The notes: generated by a model from the sequence alone, not told the origin. A DNA stretch of 6,160 bases from Lachnospiraceae bacterium (GCA_024699595.1 JAILPG010000238.1:1-6160), one strand, 5' to 3'. Shown: positions 1 through 5,869, numbered from the stretch's first letter. Made by a program: numbers and translations.

Positions 1-1
1 T

Positions 2-382
2 TTTTATATGACGGATCACGGCATCTCCGTCTCCGGCATTTATAATTATGTGATATACTATGGCGTGTTGATCATACTTGTGCTCCCGGCACTGATCCAT
101 GGACGCAGGGCAGCATGCCATTACATCTGCTGGATGGCACCGTTCATGGTGATCGGAAGCACCATAGGAAGATGGCTGCATTTTCCCCAGCTTCATATAG
201 AGGCGGCTCAGGATCAGTGCATATCATGCGGTAAATGCAGCAGAGTCTGTCCTATGGGTCTTGATGTAATGGAGATGGTATCGGAAGGGATGAATTCGAA
301 ATGTACGGAATGTATCCAGTGTGGGGCTTGTGTGGATGAATGCCCGGAAAGAGTTCTGAAGTACAAGATAAAATGGAGATAG
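2..382 (+). CDS. Membrane-anchored 4Fe-4S binding protein, C-terminal part (5' end outside window)
   Basis: The reading frame is open to the left edge, so the ATG at 8 is probably internal. Numbering from that ATG, residues 13-30 form a hydrophobic helix, followed by a basic RR-AACHYICW segment (C37, C41) typical of polytopic 4Fe-4S membrane proteins (NapH/YccM-like, Fer4_5 type). The cytoplasmic tail has two ferredoxin-type cluster motifs: C71-x2-C74-x2-C77-x3-C81-P and C102-x2-C105-x2-C108-x3-C112-P, with an extra C99. The protein should carry two [4Fe-4S] clusters and pass electrons at the membrane; the partner cannot be read from this window. Family members usually have several more N-terminal helices, which would lie upstream. 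The PadR regulator starts 4 bp after the stop, so the two are probably co-transcribed. The Fe-S assignment is firm; the physiological role is unknown. Confidence 0.88.
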   Translation, partial: FYMTDHGISVSGIYNYVIYYGVLIILVLPALIHGRRAACHYICWMAPFMVIGSTIGRWLHFPQLHIEAAQDQCISCGKCSRVCPMGLDVMEMVSEGMNSKCTECIQCGACVDECPERVLKYKIKWR

Positions 383-386
383 GAGT

Positions 387-932
387 ATGGCAAAAGACAG
401 AAAAATAGATCTGGTTATCCTGGGACTTCTGTATCATGAAGATCTGACGGGATATGACATCAAGAAGCGGATAGACGGGGCGATAAGTTTTTTCTGGAAA
501 GGGAGCTTCGGAAACATATATCCGGCGCTCTCTGATATGGAAAAGTCCGGGCTTGTTAAAAAGGGCCGGCCGGAGACAGGTGGCAGACGGGAAAAAATCC
601 TGTATCACATTACCGGTAAAGGGATAGATGTTCTGAAGGATTGGCTGAATGCAGAGCAGGCCACAAACGATATGAAATACGAAACTCTGCTGAAACTCTA
701 TTTTGGCGGAGCGAAGGACAAAGATGCTGCCCTTGAGAATATTGTATACTTTGAGAAACAGGTGAAGGAAGATCTGGCTGTTTTGCGGACATATAAAGAA
801 AACCTGGAAAAGGTGCTGGATCAGAAGGATCATGTTTATTACTATCTGCCGGTCACCTTTGGGATAGATACATATGAGGCCTACCTGAAGTGGTGCGGGA
901 AAGCGAAAAAGACACTTGGAGAATATGCATAG
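387..932 (+). CDS. PadR family transcriptional regulator
   Basis: This 181-aa protein has PadR architecture. The N-terminal winged helix spans about residues 8-88, with ILGLL, TGYDIKKRI, the recognition-helix stretch GNIYPALSDMEKSGLV, the wing around 61-75 (GRPETGGRREK) and the closing YHITGKG...L..WL. A C-terminal helical dimerisation domain (Vir_act_alpha_C type) follows at about 95-178. PadR proteins are usually repressors that respond to small ligands or stress and often control a neighbouring membrane or efflux gene. Here the gene sits 4 bp downstream of the Fe-S membrane protein, which makes co-transcription and autoregulation of that operon plausible, though no operator is visible. The start is supported by TAGGAG immediately upstream (380-385), although the spacing to ATG is very short; GGAG at 375-378 is an alternative ribosome binding site. 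The length is normal for the family. Confidence 0.93.
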   Translation: MAKDRKIDLVILGLLYHEDLTGYDIKKRIDGAISFFWKGSFGNIYPALSDMEKSGLVKKGRPETGGRREKILYHITGKGIDVLKDWLNAEQATNDMKYETLLKLYFGGAKDKDAALENIVYFEKQVKEDLAVLRTYKENLEKVLDQKDHVYYYLPVTFGIDTYEAYLKWCGKAKKTLGEYA

Positions 933-1008
933 AACCGGACGTGCTGCCATAAAGAATAGACTGCAATAACATCAGGTACGCTTCTCCGAAAAAGGATAAA
1001 CAAAAAAG

Positions 1009-1257
1009 ATGATGGACACACAGAAGATAATAGACAGGCTTGACGGCATATACGGAAAAGGCCGGGGCATGGAAGTTTACATGAACATCATGCCCGGGAT
1101 CCTTGCTGACTTTGAGAAGATGGTAAAGACATCAAAAGCCGGCCAAAGGATAGCCGAACAGTACCGCAGCGAGGACGGCAGGGCAGAGCTTACCGTCACC
1201 GGAGCAAGGAATGGTAACGGTACTCTCGATATGTCCATAGAGGTGACCGCTCTCTGA
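1009..1257 (+). CDS. Hypothetical protein, 82 aa
   Basis: I do not recognise this family. It is a small soluble protein with no signal peptide or membrane segment. Residues 1-53 look alpha-helical and amphipathic (IIDRLDGIYG, ILADFEKMVKT, AGQRIAEQYR). The C-terminal 30 residues look like beta strands (RAELTVTGARNGNGTLDMSIEVTAL). Codon use matches the neighbours, which argues for a real gene. Two ATG codons are in tandem at 1009 and 1012; AAAGGA at 991-996 is the only ribosome-binding-site candidate and is rather far (12 bp) from the first. It lies 76 bp after the PadR stop, with no terminator-like hairpin between, so it may be read from the same transcript. No function is proposed. Confidence 0.6.
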   Translation: MMDTQKIIDRLDGIYGKGRGMEVYMNIMPGILADFEKMVKTSKAGQRIAEQYRSEDGRAELTVTGARNGNGTLDMSIEVTAL

Positions 1258-1345
1258 CATACGGACAAAATAGGGCCGAAGGAGTCGAATAACGGATCGA
1301 ATAGGGAAAATCCAGAAACCGACCAACACGTTCAACGAGGATCGT

Positions 1346-1471
1346 ATGATGCTTAAGAAAATACTTATAGTGACAAAAGATATCGAAAGACCCGGAAAAC
1401 CCTATCCGGACATAGAATACGTCAATAAGCTCATAACACACTCATGGGGGCAGGAGGATAAGAATACGTGA
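1346..1471 (+). CDS. Small ORF, 41 aa, translationally coupled to the next gene; possibly remnant of a longer protein
   Basis: The frame begins with tandem ATG codons at 1346 and 1349, preceded by CGAGG (1336-1340) at good spacing, and starts MMLKKILIVTKDIERPG. It ends at a TGA whose bases overlap the GTG start of the next gene (GTGA, 1468-1471), a classic coupling arrangement. The frame is also open upstream back to 1274, and a strong AAGGAG (1279-1284) sits just before an in-frame ATA at 1289. Reading from there would give about 60 residues (ITDRIGKIQKPTNTFNEDR...). Either a start codon has mutated from ATG to ATA, or the short form is the real product. No family is recognised; the peptide is basic and hydrophilic. 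It could be a genuine small protein or a leader that meters translation of the membrane protein. Confidence 0.42.
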   Translation: MMLKKILIVTKDIERPGKPYPDIEYVNKLITHSWGQEDKNT

Positions 1472-1809
1472 TTAAAATACTGTTATATATCATATCCGTC
1501 ATGACAAATGCAGTATTCTTTGTCATTTTAAGAACGGATCTTTATACAGACCGGTATCACCTGCCGGACGGTGAGATGGGAGTGCATACGAGAAGCCCGA
1601 TCGAAAGAATATATACTGCGGACAATCCGGTGCTATTGTATCTGCAGATCCTGTCTATGATAATCAGTACCGCGGCAGCCCTCTTACTTATCTTCGGTGT
1701 AAAGGGCCGCATAGTAAAGACCGTCTGGATAACCGGCATGATCGCTTCCGCAGTGATCTTTGTCATAATTCTTGTTTATACAAAGACATCTGTACATCCG
1801 CATTATTAG
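1468..1809 (+). CDS. Hypothetical small membrane protein, three predicted helices
   Basis: This 113-aa protein starts with GTG. AGGAGGA at 1452-1458 lies 9 bp upstream of the GTG, so the start is well supported, and the GTGA overlap with the preceding small ORF suggests coupled translation. Hydrophobic segments lie at about residues 3-21, 55-77 and 84-104. A 33-residue polar loop (22-54) separates the first two and includes a TDRYHLPDGEMG stretch. The protein ends in a short polar tail rich in His and Thr. I recognise no enzymatic motif. The hydrolase-lipoprotein remnant begins 16 bp downstream and was probably in the same transcription unit, so the two may once have worked together at the membrane; that is inference only. 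Confidence 0.68.
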   Translation: MIKILLYIISVMTNAVFFVILRTDLYTDRYHLPDGEMGVHTRSPIERIYTADNPVLLYLQILSMIISTAAALLLIFGVKGRIVKTVWITGMIASAVIFVIILVYTKTSVHPHY

Positions 1810-1825
1810 GAAAAAGGTTCTGAAA

Positions 1826-2451
1826 ATGAAAAAGACAGGTATTATATCAATTGCAATAGCAGCAGCCTTTGTGATAATAGGATGCGGCAATGTTAATGTT
1901 ACAATTAACAGACCGGTCGAACAGTCTGTGATCGAATACAGCGATGATATATATCCTCTTGAGAGAAACGGGACAGAGCTGTTTCTTTCCGCGCTATCCG
2001 TGAAGGATGCTCGGCCGGAAAAGAATATTCTGCTTGTCCACGGCGTAACATATTCTTCTCATGAGTTTGATATAGATTATAAGGACTATAGCCTTGCACG
2101 CGCGCTCGCCAGGGAGGGATACTGTGTCTGGAGGCTTGATATAGCAGGATTTGGACGTTCGGGGGAGGTTTCCGATGGTTTTCTTCCGGATTCAGATTAT
2201 GCGGCAGAAGATATGTGTGCGTTGATGGCTCAGAGCGCCTTATCGACCTTGATAAGATCACAGTCCCCACGCTGGTTATATGCGGAGACAAAGACCCGTA
2301 TCTTGATTATGGTCTTGTAAACAGCTCACCTGAGCATCTGCCGGAAGGATCAAGACTTGAGATCATAAAAGGCGAATCACATGTTGTATATATCGAAAAA
2401 CCCTGCTATCACCTCTTTCAGGATAAGTTGATCGATTTTCTCAGGCAGTGA
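1826..2451 (+). pseudogene. Lipoprotein alpha/beta hydrolase, inactivated by internal deletion and frame change
   Basis: The N-terminal part begins at ATG 1826 (AAGG at 1814-1817, 8 bp upstream). It carries a lipoprotein signal with lipobox VIIGC (Cys20), then a hydrolase fold start: ILLVHG (68-73, oxyanion-hole region) and LDIAGFGRSG (104-113). The C-terminal part lies in the next reading frame (about 2215-2451). It has VPTLVICGDKDPYLD with the usual acidic-residue position, then GESHVVYIEKP with the catalytic His position, ending FLRQ. The two parts are homologous to opposite ends of one protein. The middle, including the GxSxG nucleophile elbow, is absent, and the frame shifts near 2213-2230. 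In frame one the unjoined ORF would run to 2320 through unrelated sequence. Assuming usual family size, over 100 residues are missing. Neither fragment can be an active esterase. Confidence 0.82.
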
Positions 2452-2455
2452 TATT

Positions 2456-2511
2456 GGGCTCATATTCCGATGAACCGATACATGGAATGAAAGAAGCTAA
2501 GATATGAGCTC
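2456..2511. repeat. Branched inverted repeat between hydrolase remnant and DUF3267 gene
   Basis: GGGCTCATAT (2456-2465) pairs with ATATGAGCTC (2502-2511) over 10 positions with one G-U. The interior contains a second small hairpin, TCC-G-ATG (2466-2472) with CAT-GGA (2481-2486). No T-run follows the 3' arm (CTTAAAG), so a standard intrinsic terminator is unlikely. It could be an RNA processing or stability element in the transcript, or simply chance in a spacer of about 100 bp that also contains possible coding debris. Confidence 0.4.
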
Positions 2512-2553
2512 TTAAAGAAGAGGCTTGAAAAAGAAATGGAGAGCAGATAGAAA

Positions 2554-3126
2554 ATGAAGTTTCATCTTGGAGGAAAGTACACAAAAGAAGAAGATCTGAA
2601 AGCAAAGAGAGCTCATCATCCGAAAGCCGTTCCGTTTAAGGAACCTGGCGAAAACCAGTTTGCGCTTCTGGCAAACGGATTATCTATAGCAGCTGTAGTC
2701 ATCCTTGGCTATCTTGGCTATAAGCGGATCGGGACCGTACCGTCATCAGGGCAGATGTTCTGGGGCTTCATATTGTCTTTTTTGGTACTCCTCCCGCATG
2801 AATTTCTACATGCCCTCTGTTTTAAGGAGGACGTGTATCTTTATTATAATCCGACAAGGCTTCTGCTATTCGTTCACGGGACTGAAGATATGAGTAAAGC
2901 AAGATTTGTATTTTTGAGCCTTCTTCCCAATATTATTTTTGGGTTTATCCCTTTTATCATATTCATGATAAATCCTTTGCTTATCTGGCTCGGAACCTTT
3001 GGAATCATGAGTATAGCCATGGGATTTGGTGATTACATAAACGTTTTTAATGCCCTGACACAGATGCCGAAGGGTGCAAAGACATATCTTAACGGGTTTC
3101 ATTCCTATTGGTACAAAGAAGATTAA
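2554..3126 (+). CDS. DUF3267 domain membrane protein, putative zinc metalloprotease
   Basis: This 190-aa integral membrane protein has an HExxH zinc-binding motif, HEFLH (82-86), inside a hydrophobic segment. That is the hallmark of DUF3267 (putative zincin peptidase) proteins. The N-terminal 35 residues are charged and cytoplasmic-looking (KYTKEEDLKAKRAHHPK). Predicted helices lie at about 36-56, 68-90, 116-138 and 140-158. After the last helix comes the polar GFGDYINVFNAL segment, where D160 is a candidate third zinc ligand, and a GFHSYWYKED tail typical of the family. The substrate is unknown; intramembrane or membrane-proximal proteolysis is inferred from the motif only. The start is weakly supported by GGAGAG (2538-2543). 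The gene follows a hydrolase remnant and is 32 bp before the HAD phosphatase, so those two may be co-transcribed. Confidence 0.85.
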   Translation: MKFHLGGKYTKEEDLKAKRAHHPKAVPFKEPGENQFALLANGLSIAAVVILGYLGYKRIGTVPSSGQMFWGFILSFLVLLPHEFLHALCFKEDVYLYYNPTRLLLFVHGTEDMSKARFVFLSLLPNIIFGFIPFIIFMINPLLIWLGTFGIMSIAMGFGDYINVFNALTQMPKGAKTYLNGFHSYWYKED

Positions 3127-3158
3127 GCAGAAAAGACAGAAAGACGGATGATTTGGCG

Positions 3159-3563
3159 ATGAGTGAATTGGAACCGAAACAGCTGAATATATCCCCCATG
3201 CCGAAGACTTGGATACTGGACCTCGACGGAACACTTCTGGTTCATGATGGCCCGTACATAATGGGGAAGGATGAATTCCTGCCGGGAGCGAGGGAGTTCC
3301 TTGATTCTATTCCGAAGAGGGATATGATCATTTTCCTGACGGCCAGGAGTGACTATGAAAAGCTCCATACAATGCGGTTTCTTAAAGAGAATAACGTCAG
3401 GTATGACCATATAATCTTCAACGCCGGCGAAGGTGAGCGCATAATGATAAACGATATGAAGCCGGACGGACTCATAACAGCCTACGCAGTAAATACGGTA
3501 AGAGACCGGTTCTGCAGGACAGAGTTTGTTACAGACAATACAATGGGCACAAGATTCGACTGA
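3159..3563 (+). CDS. Small HAD-superfamily phosphatase
   Basis: Numbering from ATG 3159 (134 aa), HAD motif I is D21-L-D23-G24-T25, where D21 would be the phosphoryl-accepting nucleophile and D23 the acid/base. Motif II is the FLTAR segment with T61. The later part, MINDMKPDGLITAYAVNTVRD (about 96-116), supplies K101 as a motif III candidate and the N98-D99 acidic site for Mg2+. The overall pattern resembles the short capless HAD hydrolases found near polysaccharide genes, which act on small sugar phosphates; the substrate here is not predictable. The frame stays open back to a TTG at 3108 that would overlap the DUF3267 gene, but ATG 3159 is more reasonable. ATG 3198, just before the catalytic motif, is another option. 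Its ribosome binding site is poor (CGGATG at 3145-3150). Confidence 0.82.
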   Translation: MSELEPKQLNISPMPKTWILDLDGTLLVHDGPYIMGKDEFLPGAREFLDSIPKRDMIIFLTARSDYEKLHTMRFLKENNVRYDHIIFNAGEGERIMINDMKPDGLITAYAVNTVRDRFCRTEFVTDNTMGTRFD

Positions 3564-3573
3564 CTGCTGAGGC

Positions 3574-3590
3574 ATTGGATATTCTCCAAT
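3574..3590. repeat. Short perfect hairpin upstream of the ArsC-like gene
   Basis: ATTGGA (3574-3579), a 5-base loop TATTC, and TCCAAT (3585-3590) form a perfect 6-bp stem. It begins 10 bp after the phosphatase stop codon and abuts the AGAGG ribosome binding site (3591-3595) of the next gene. The stem is AT-rich, with two G-C pairs, and lacks a T-tract. It is at most a weak attenuator or mRNA 3'-end element, and chance occurrence is possible. Confidence 0.28.
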
Positions 3591-3604
3591 AGAGGTAAAA
3601 TCGG

Positions 3605-3952
3605 ATGATACAGGTCTTTGGCACTAAAAAGTGCAACGATACAAAGAAAGCCGAAAGATTCTTTAAAGAGCGGAACATAAAGCTCCAGTTCATAGACATG
3701 AAAGAGAAGGGCATGAGCAGGGGAGAGTTTATTTCCGTCTCACAGGCTGTGGGCGGTATCGATAAGCTCATCAATGAAAATGCGAAGGACAAAGACGTGC
3801 TCGCCCTTATAGCTCACATGTCGGGAGATGACAGGTTGGAGAAGATCCTCGAGAACCAGCAGGTGATAAAGACTCCTGTTGTCAGAAATGGAAAGCAGGC
3901 GACGACAGGTTATCAGCCGGATGTCTGGAAGGAATGGAAATGGGAAAGATAA
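3605..3952 (+). CDS. ArsC/Spx-family thioredoxin-fold protein
   Basis: The 115-aa length and motif order match the ArsC family (arsenate reductase, YffB and Spx branches). It opens with IQVFGTKKC, giving a single redox-type cysteine at C10, followed by C10-N-D-T13-K-K and AERFFKERNI, then the FIDMKEKGMSRGEF block typical of the fold. A helical insert spans 46-83, and the C-terminal TPVVRNGKQATTGYQPDVW segment carries R94 next to the cis-Pro (P91). Thr replaces the second cysteine of a CxxC pair, so a Spx-type disulfide switch is unlikely; a glutathione- or thiol-dependent reductase, or a non-catalytic relative, is more likely. No arsenic-resistance genes are nearby, so arsenate reduction should not be assumed. 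AGAGG (3591-3595) supports the ATG. The stop overlaps the start of the following lipoprotein gene. Confidence 0.85.
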   Translation: MIQVFGTKKCNDTKKAERFFKERNIKLQFIDMKEKGMSRGEFISVSQAVGGIDKLINENAKDKDVLALIAHMSGDDRLEKILENQQVIKTPVVRNGKQATTGYQPDVWKEWKWER

Positions 3953-4743
3953 CGATAATTACCGCATCTCTTATAACAGCCCTGATGCTGGCGGGATGTG
4001 CAAATGTAAATGTCACGGTAAAAAACGATACCGCCGCATCTGAACAGGATAGTATCACGGTGATCGGAGGCTCTGACGGACCTACATCCATATATCTGGC
4101 TCCAGACACTGACAGAGAAGAAAACAGAGACGGAGCGGATGAATTCCTTGCGGGAACATGGTCCACGGCATCACAGGGATATGAATACTATGGAAAAGCA
4201 CAGGCTGAGTATTATGTCCGGTTTGATGGCACTGACATCATCTACGGACACATGAAAGATGAAGAGTTCGTTCCTGATCATACTGCCACAATCAGCCTTA
4301 TTGAGCCGATCCCCGGAGGTGGCTATATGGTAAAAGCCAGGGCGGAAAGCGGAGCAGAATATACTTACCGGTCTGCCGGGGGAAACGGGGATGTTATGGA
4401 GTATTACAGTACCTGGGATGAGGATGATTTTTCAAATCAATACAGAGGTGGAGCTTCATTAAGCAGAGTATACGACAGGAAGGTAAAGAACACATATGAA
4501 AGCGATTTCGGAAAGTATTATGAAATGGATGACGGTACATGGATGTATGAAGGAAGAATTTACAAGTACCGTCTTGAGATAACGGGGCGCATGAATAATG
4601 CGGCAAAAGAGTCGACATTCATATATCTGTCAAACATAGAAGACATCCCGTTTGACAGGGCAGTGAAGGCATCGGGGCTCAGCAACAGCATGGCTGATTA
4701 TTTCTCTCCGGAAGAAGCCGTTTTTGTCGGATGGAAGGAATGA
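3940..4743 (+). CDS. Lipoprotein with DGPTS motif and repeated-strand extracytoplasmic region
   Basis: The start was placed at ATG 3940 because GGAAGG (3927-3932) is 7 bp from it but only 1 bp from the alternative ATG at 3934; this overlaps the ArsC-like gene by 13 bp. The 267-aa product has a type II signal: MGKIT, hydrophobic core 4-17, lipobox LAGC with Cys20. The next residues ANVNVTV nearly repeat those of the hydrolase lipoprotein upstream. Residues 39-54 read ITVIGGSDGPTSIYLA, resembling a conserved segment of Na+-translocating decarboxylase beta subunits. After an acidic linker (55-68), the region 69-180 is Tyr/Gly-rich and strand-like (GTWST, YYVRFDGTDIIYG). A second block (190-267: YYEMDDGTWMYEGR, RLEITGRMNNAAKES, FSPEEAVFVGW) looks like a separate small domain. 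It is expected to be anchored on the outer face of the membrane. Function unknown. Confidence 0.85.
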   Translation: MGKITIITASLITALMLAGCANVNVTVKNDTAASEQDSITVIGGSDGPTSIYLAPDTDREENRDGADEFLAGTWSTASQGYEYYGKAQAEYYVRFDGTDIIYGHMKDEEFVPDHTATISLIEPIPGGGYMVKARAESGAEYTYRSAGGNGDVMEYYSTWDEDDFSNQYRGGASLSRVYDRKVKNTYESDFGKYYEMDDGTWMYEGRIYKYRLEITGRMNNAAKESTFIYLSNIEDIPFDRAVKASGLSNSMADYFSPEEAVFVGWKE

Positions 4744-4749
4744 AAAGAC

Positions 4750-5361
4750 ATGGCCTTTGACGAGTTCCTGACGGATGCAAAACTGGGTATCGAGACGGTC
4801 GGCAGGGATGAATCCTGTGCAAATGCACAGATCATGCCTTACGAGCCCACACCGTATTCTGTTCTTGAAAGGCTCTGTGAAAGCGGACTTATAACAGATA
4901 AGAATCATGTGGTGGATTACGGCAGCGGCAGGGGCAGAGCCGCCATATACTTTCATGACCGATGCGCATGCAGGGTGACGGGCATAGAGCTTGTCAGGAA
5001 ATTTTATGAAAGTGCTGAAAAGAACCTGTCAGCATATGCCGGTGATAAAGACATCCCGGTGGATTTCATAAATACAAAGGCGCAGGACTTTGTCCTTCCC
5101 GATACGGCAGATATCCTGTTCTTCTTTAATCCGTTTCATTTCAAGACGTTAAAGAGAGTTATGAAACACGTCATGGATTCTTATGAAAAGGAAAAAAGAC
5201 TCATACGTATATTCGTCTACTACCCCCAGAATGCCTATATCGCATACCTGTCCTCCATACCGGAGGTCATGTTCAATGATGAGATCGACTGTACTGATCT
5301 TTTCCCCGAAGAGGATGACAGAAATAGGATAATGATCTTTGAGATAGGGCAGGACATATGA
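4750..5361 (+). CDS. Class I SAM-dependent methyltransferase
   Basis: The 203-aa protein has the Rossmann methyltransferase motifs. Motif I is VVDYGSGRGRA (54-64), the glycine-rich SAM loop. The acidic residue at the end of strand 2 is E80 in TGIEL and would bind the ribose hydroxyls. The motif IV region is ADILFFFNPFH (120-130). An N-terminal helical segment (1-50) with PYEPTPYSVLERL precedes the fold. The NPFH sequence resembles the NPP[YF]-type motif IV of amino-group or base methylases but is not exact, so a specific substrate cannot be named. The start codon is 6 bp after the lipoprotein stop, and its ribosome binding site, AAGGA (4735-4739), lies within that gene's last codons, so the two are almost certainly co-translated. 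No restriction endonuclease gene is present nearby. Confidence 0.88.
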   Translation: MAFDEFLTDAKLGIETVGRDESCANAQIMPYEPTPYSVLERLCESGLITDKNHVVDYGSGRGRAAIYFHDRCACRVTGIELVRKFYESAEKNLSAYAGDKDIPVDFINTKAQDFVLPDTADILFFFNPFHFKTLKRVMKHVMDSYEKEKRLIRIFVYYPQNAYIAYLSSIPEVMFNDEIDCTDLFPEEDDRNRIMIFEIGQDI

Positions 5362-5391
5362 AGAATTGAAGTTTGATGGAGGAAGATCAAG

Positions 5392-5703
5392 GTGAATGAA
5401 TTTAATGAATGTGTTCGTGAGGTTTTATCTGAAGCCGGTGATATTGCCATAAAATCTATGATGGGCGGATATCTTGTATATTTCAACGGTAAGCTGATAG
5501 GTGACATTTGCGGTAATGAAATGTTTTTAAAGAGAACGCCGACATCGGACAGACTGTTTGCGGAGTCCGAACTGCGTTATCCGTATGAAGGTTCAAAGAC
5601 CCTGATGCATGTATTTGACAGCTTTGATGATAAGGCACTTATTCCGGAACTATTAAATGGTATGTATGCTGAACTTCCGGAAAATAAACCAAAGAAAGCA
5701 TAG
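5392..5703 (+). CDS. TfoX/Sxy N-terminal-domain protein
   Basis: This 103-aa protein consists of a single TfoX_N-type domain, recognised from SMMGGYLVYFNGKLIGDICGNEMFLKRTP (22-50) and the helical end (RYPYEG, PELLNGMYAEL). It starts at GTG 5392, with a strong GGAGGA (5378-5383) 8 bp upstream. Full-length TfoX/Sxy of gamma-proteobacteria activates competence genes together with CRP and has an additional C-terminal domain, which is absent here. Single-domain versions are common in Firmicutes and their function is not established, so a competence role should not be assumed. The gene follows the methyltransferase by 30 bp and may be read on the same transcript. Composition matches its neighbours. 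Confidence 0.85.
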   Translation: MNEFNECVREVLSEAGDIAIKSMMGGYLVYFNGKLIGDICGNEMFLKRTPTSDRLFAESELRYPYEGSKTLMHVFDSFDDKALIPELLNGMYAELPENKPKKA

Positions 5704-5713
5704 GGGAAAATAG

Positions 5714-5869
5714 GGTTTATTTAAATATGAATTTCATGACGGACACGTCACGGCACGAGGGGATATGGCCGGAAGGGATGCAGCCATTGCAAGGCTGGCC
5801 GGCAATGATTACGGGTTTTCCATGTTCAGGGCAAGTACCGGTGAAGCGGTTGCAATACTTGCAGATTAA
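5714..5869 (+). pseudogene. Small gene fragment, probably frameshifted near its start
   Basis: The frame from 5714 to the TAA at 5867-5869 encodes 51 residues that read like genuine protein: KYEFHDGHVTARGD, then MAGRDAAIARLAGNDYG, FSMFRASTGEAVAILAD. Codon use resembles the neighbouring genes. No ATG, GTG or TTG opens this frame before the internal ATG at 5765, which would leave only 34 residues. An ATG at 5727 lies one frame over; adding a single T to the TTT run at 5732-5734 would join it to this frame as MNFHDGHVTARG... and give a 47-aa protein. So it may be a recently frameshifted small gene, a sequencing error, or the tail of an older lost gene. The family is not recognised. The competing 52-codon frame starting at 5727 is rich in Pro, Gln and Met and looks like a shadow. 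Confidence 0.4.

Noticed and set aside
252..950. Long reverse-strand frame of 232 codons opposite the Fe-S and PadR genes
   Set aside because: It lies antisense to two well-supported genes and its translation is Cys/Phe/Pro/Ile-rich with no domain; it is a shadow of the real coding strand.
925..969. 14-codon frame starting inside the PadR stop (MHRTGRAAIKNRLQ)
   Set aside because: It is too short, has no conserved feature that I can see, and the overlap with a stop codon can arise by chance.
1261..1310. Repeated TCGAATA and ATAGGG words
   Set aside because: Only two or three short, irregularly spaced copies; no unit length or array structure.
3123..3575. Reverse frame of 150 codons opposite the HAD phosphatase
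   Set aside because: The + strand frame has clear DLDGT and TAR motifs; the reverse translation has no recognisable family and many Cys/His/Arg residues typical of shadows.
711..3795. A 14-base identical stretch (GCGAAGGACAAAGA) in the PadR and ArsC-like genes
   Set aside because: Both encode AKDK in ordinary coding sequence with the same preferred codons; flanks differ, so it is not a functional repeat.
4750..5703. Possible restriction-modification or competence locus (methyltransferase next to TfoX-domain protein)
   Set aside because: No endonuclease, specificity subunit, DNA uptake gene or DNA-methylase target domain is present, and single-domain TfoX_N proteins in Firmicutes have no demonstrated competence role that I can cite.
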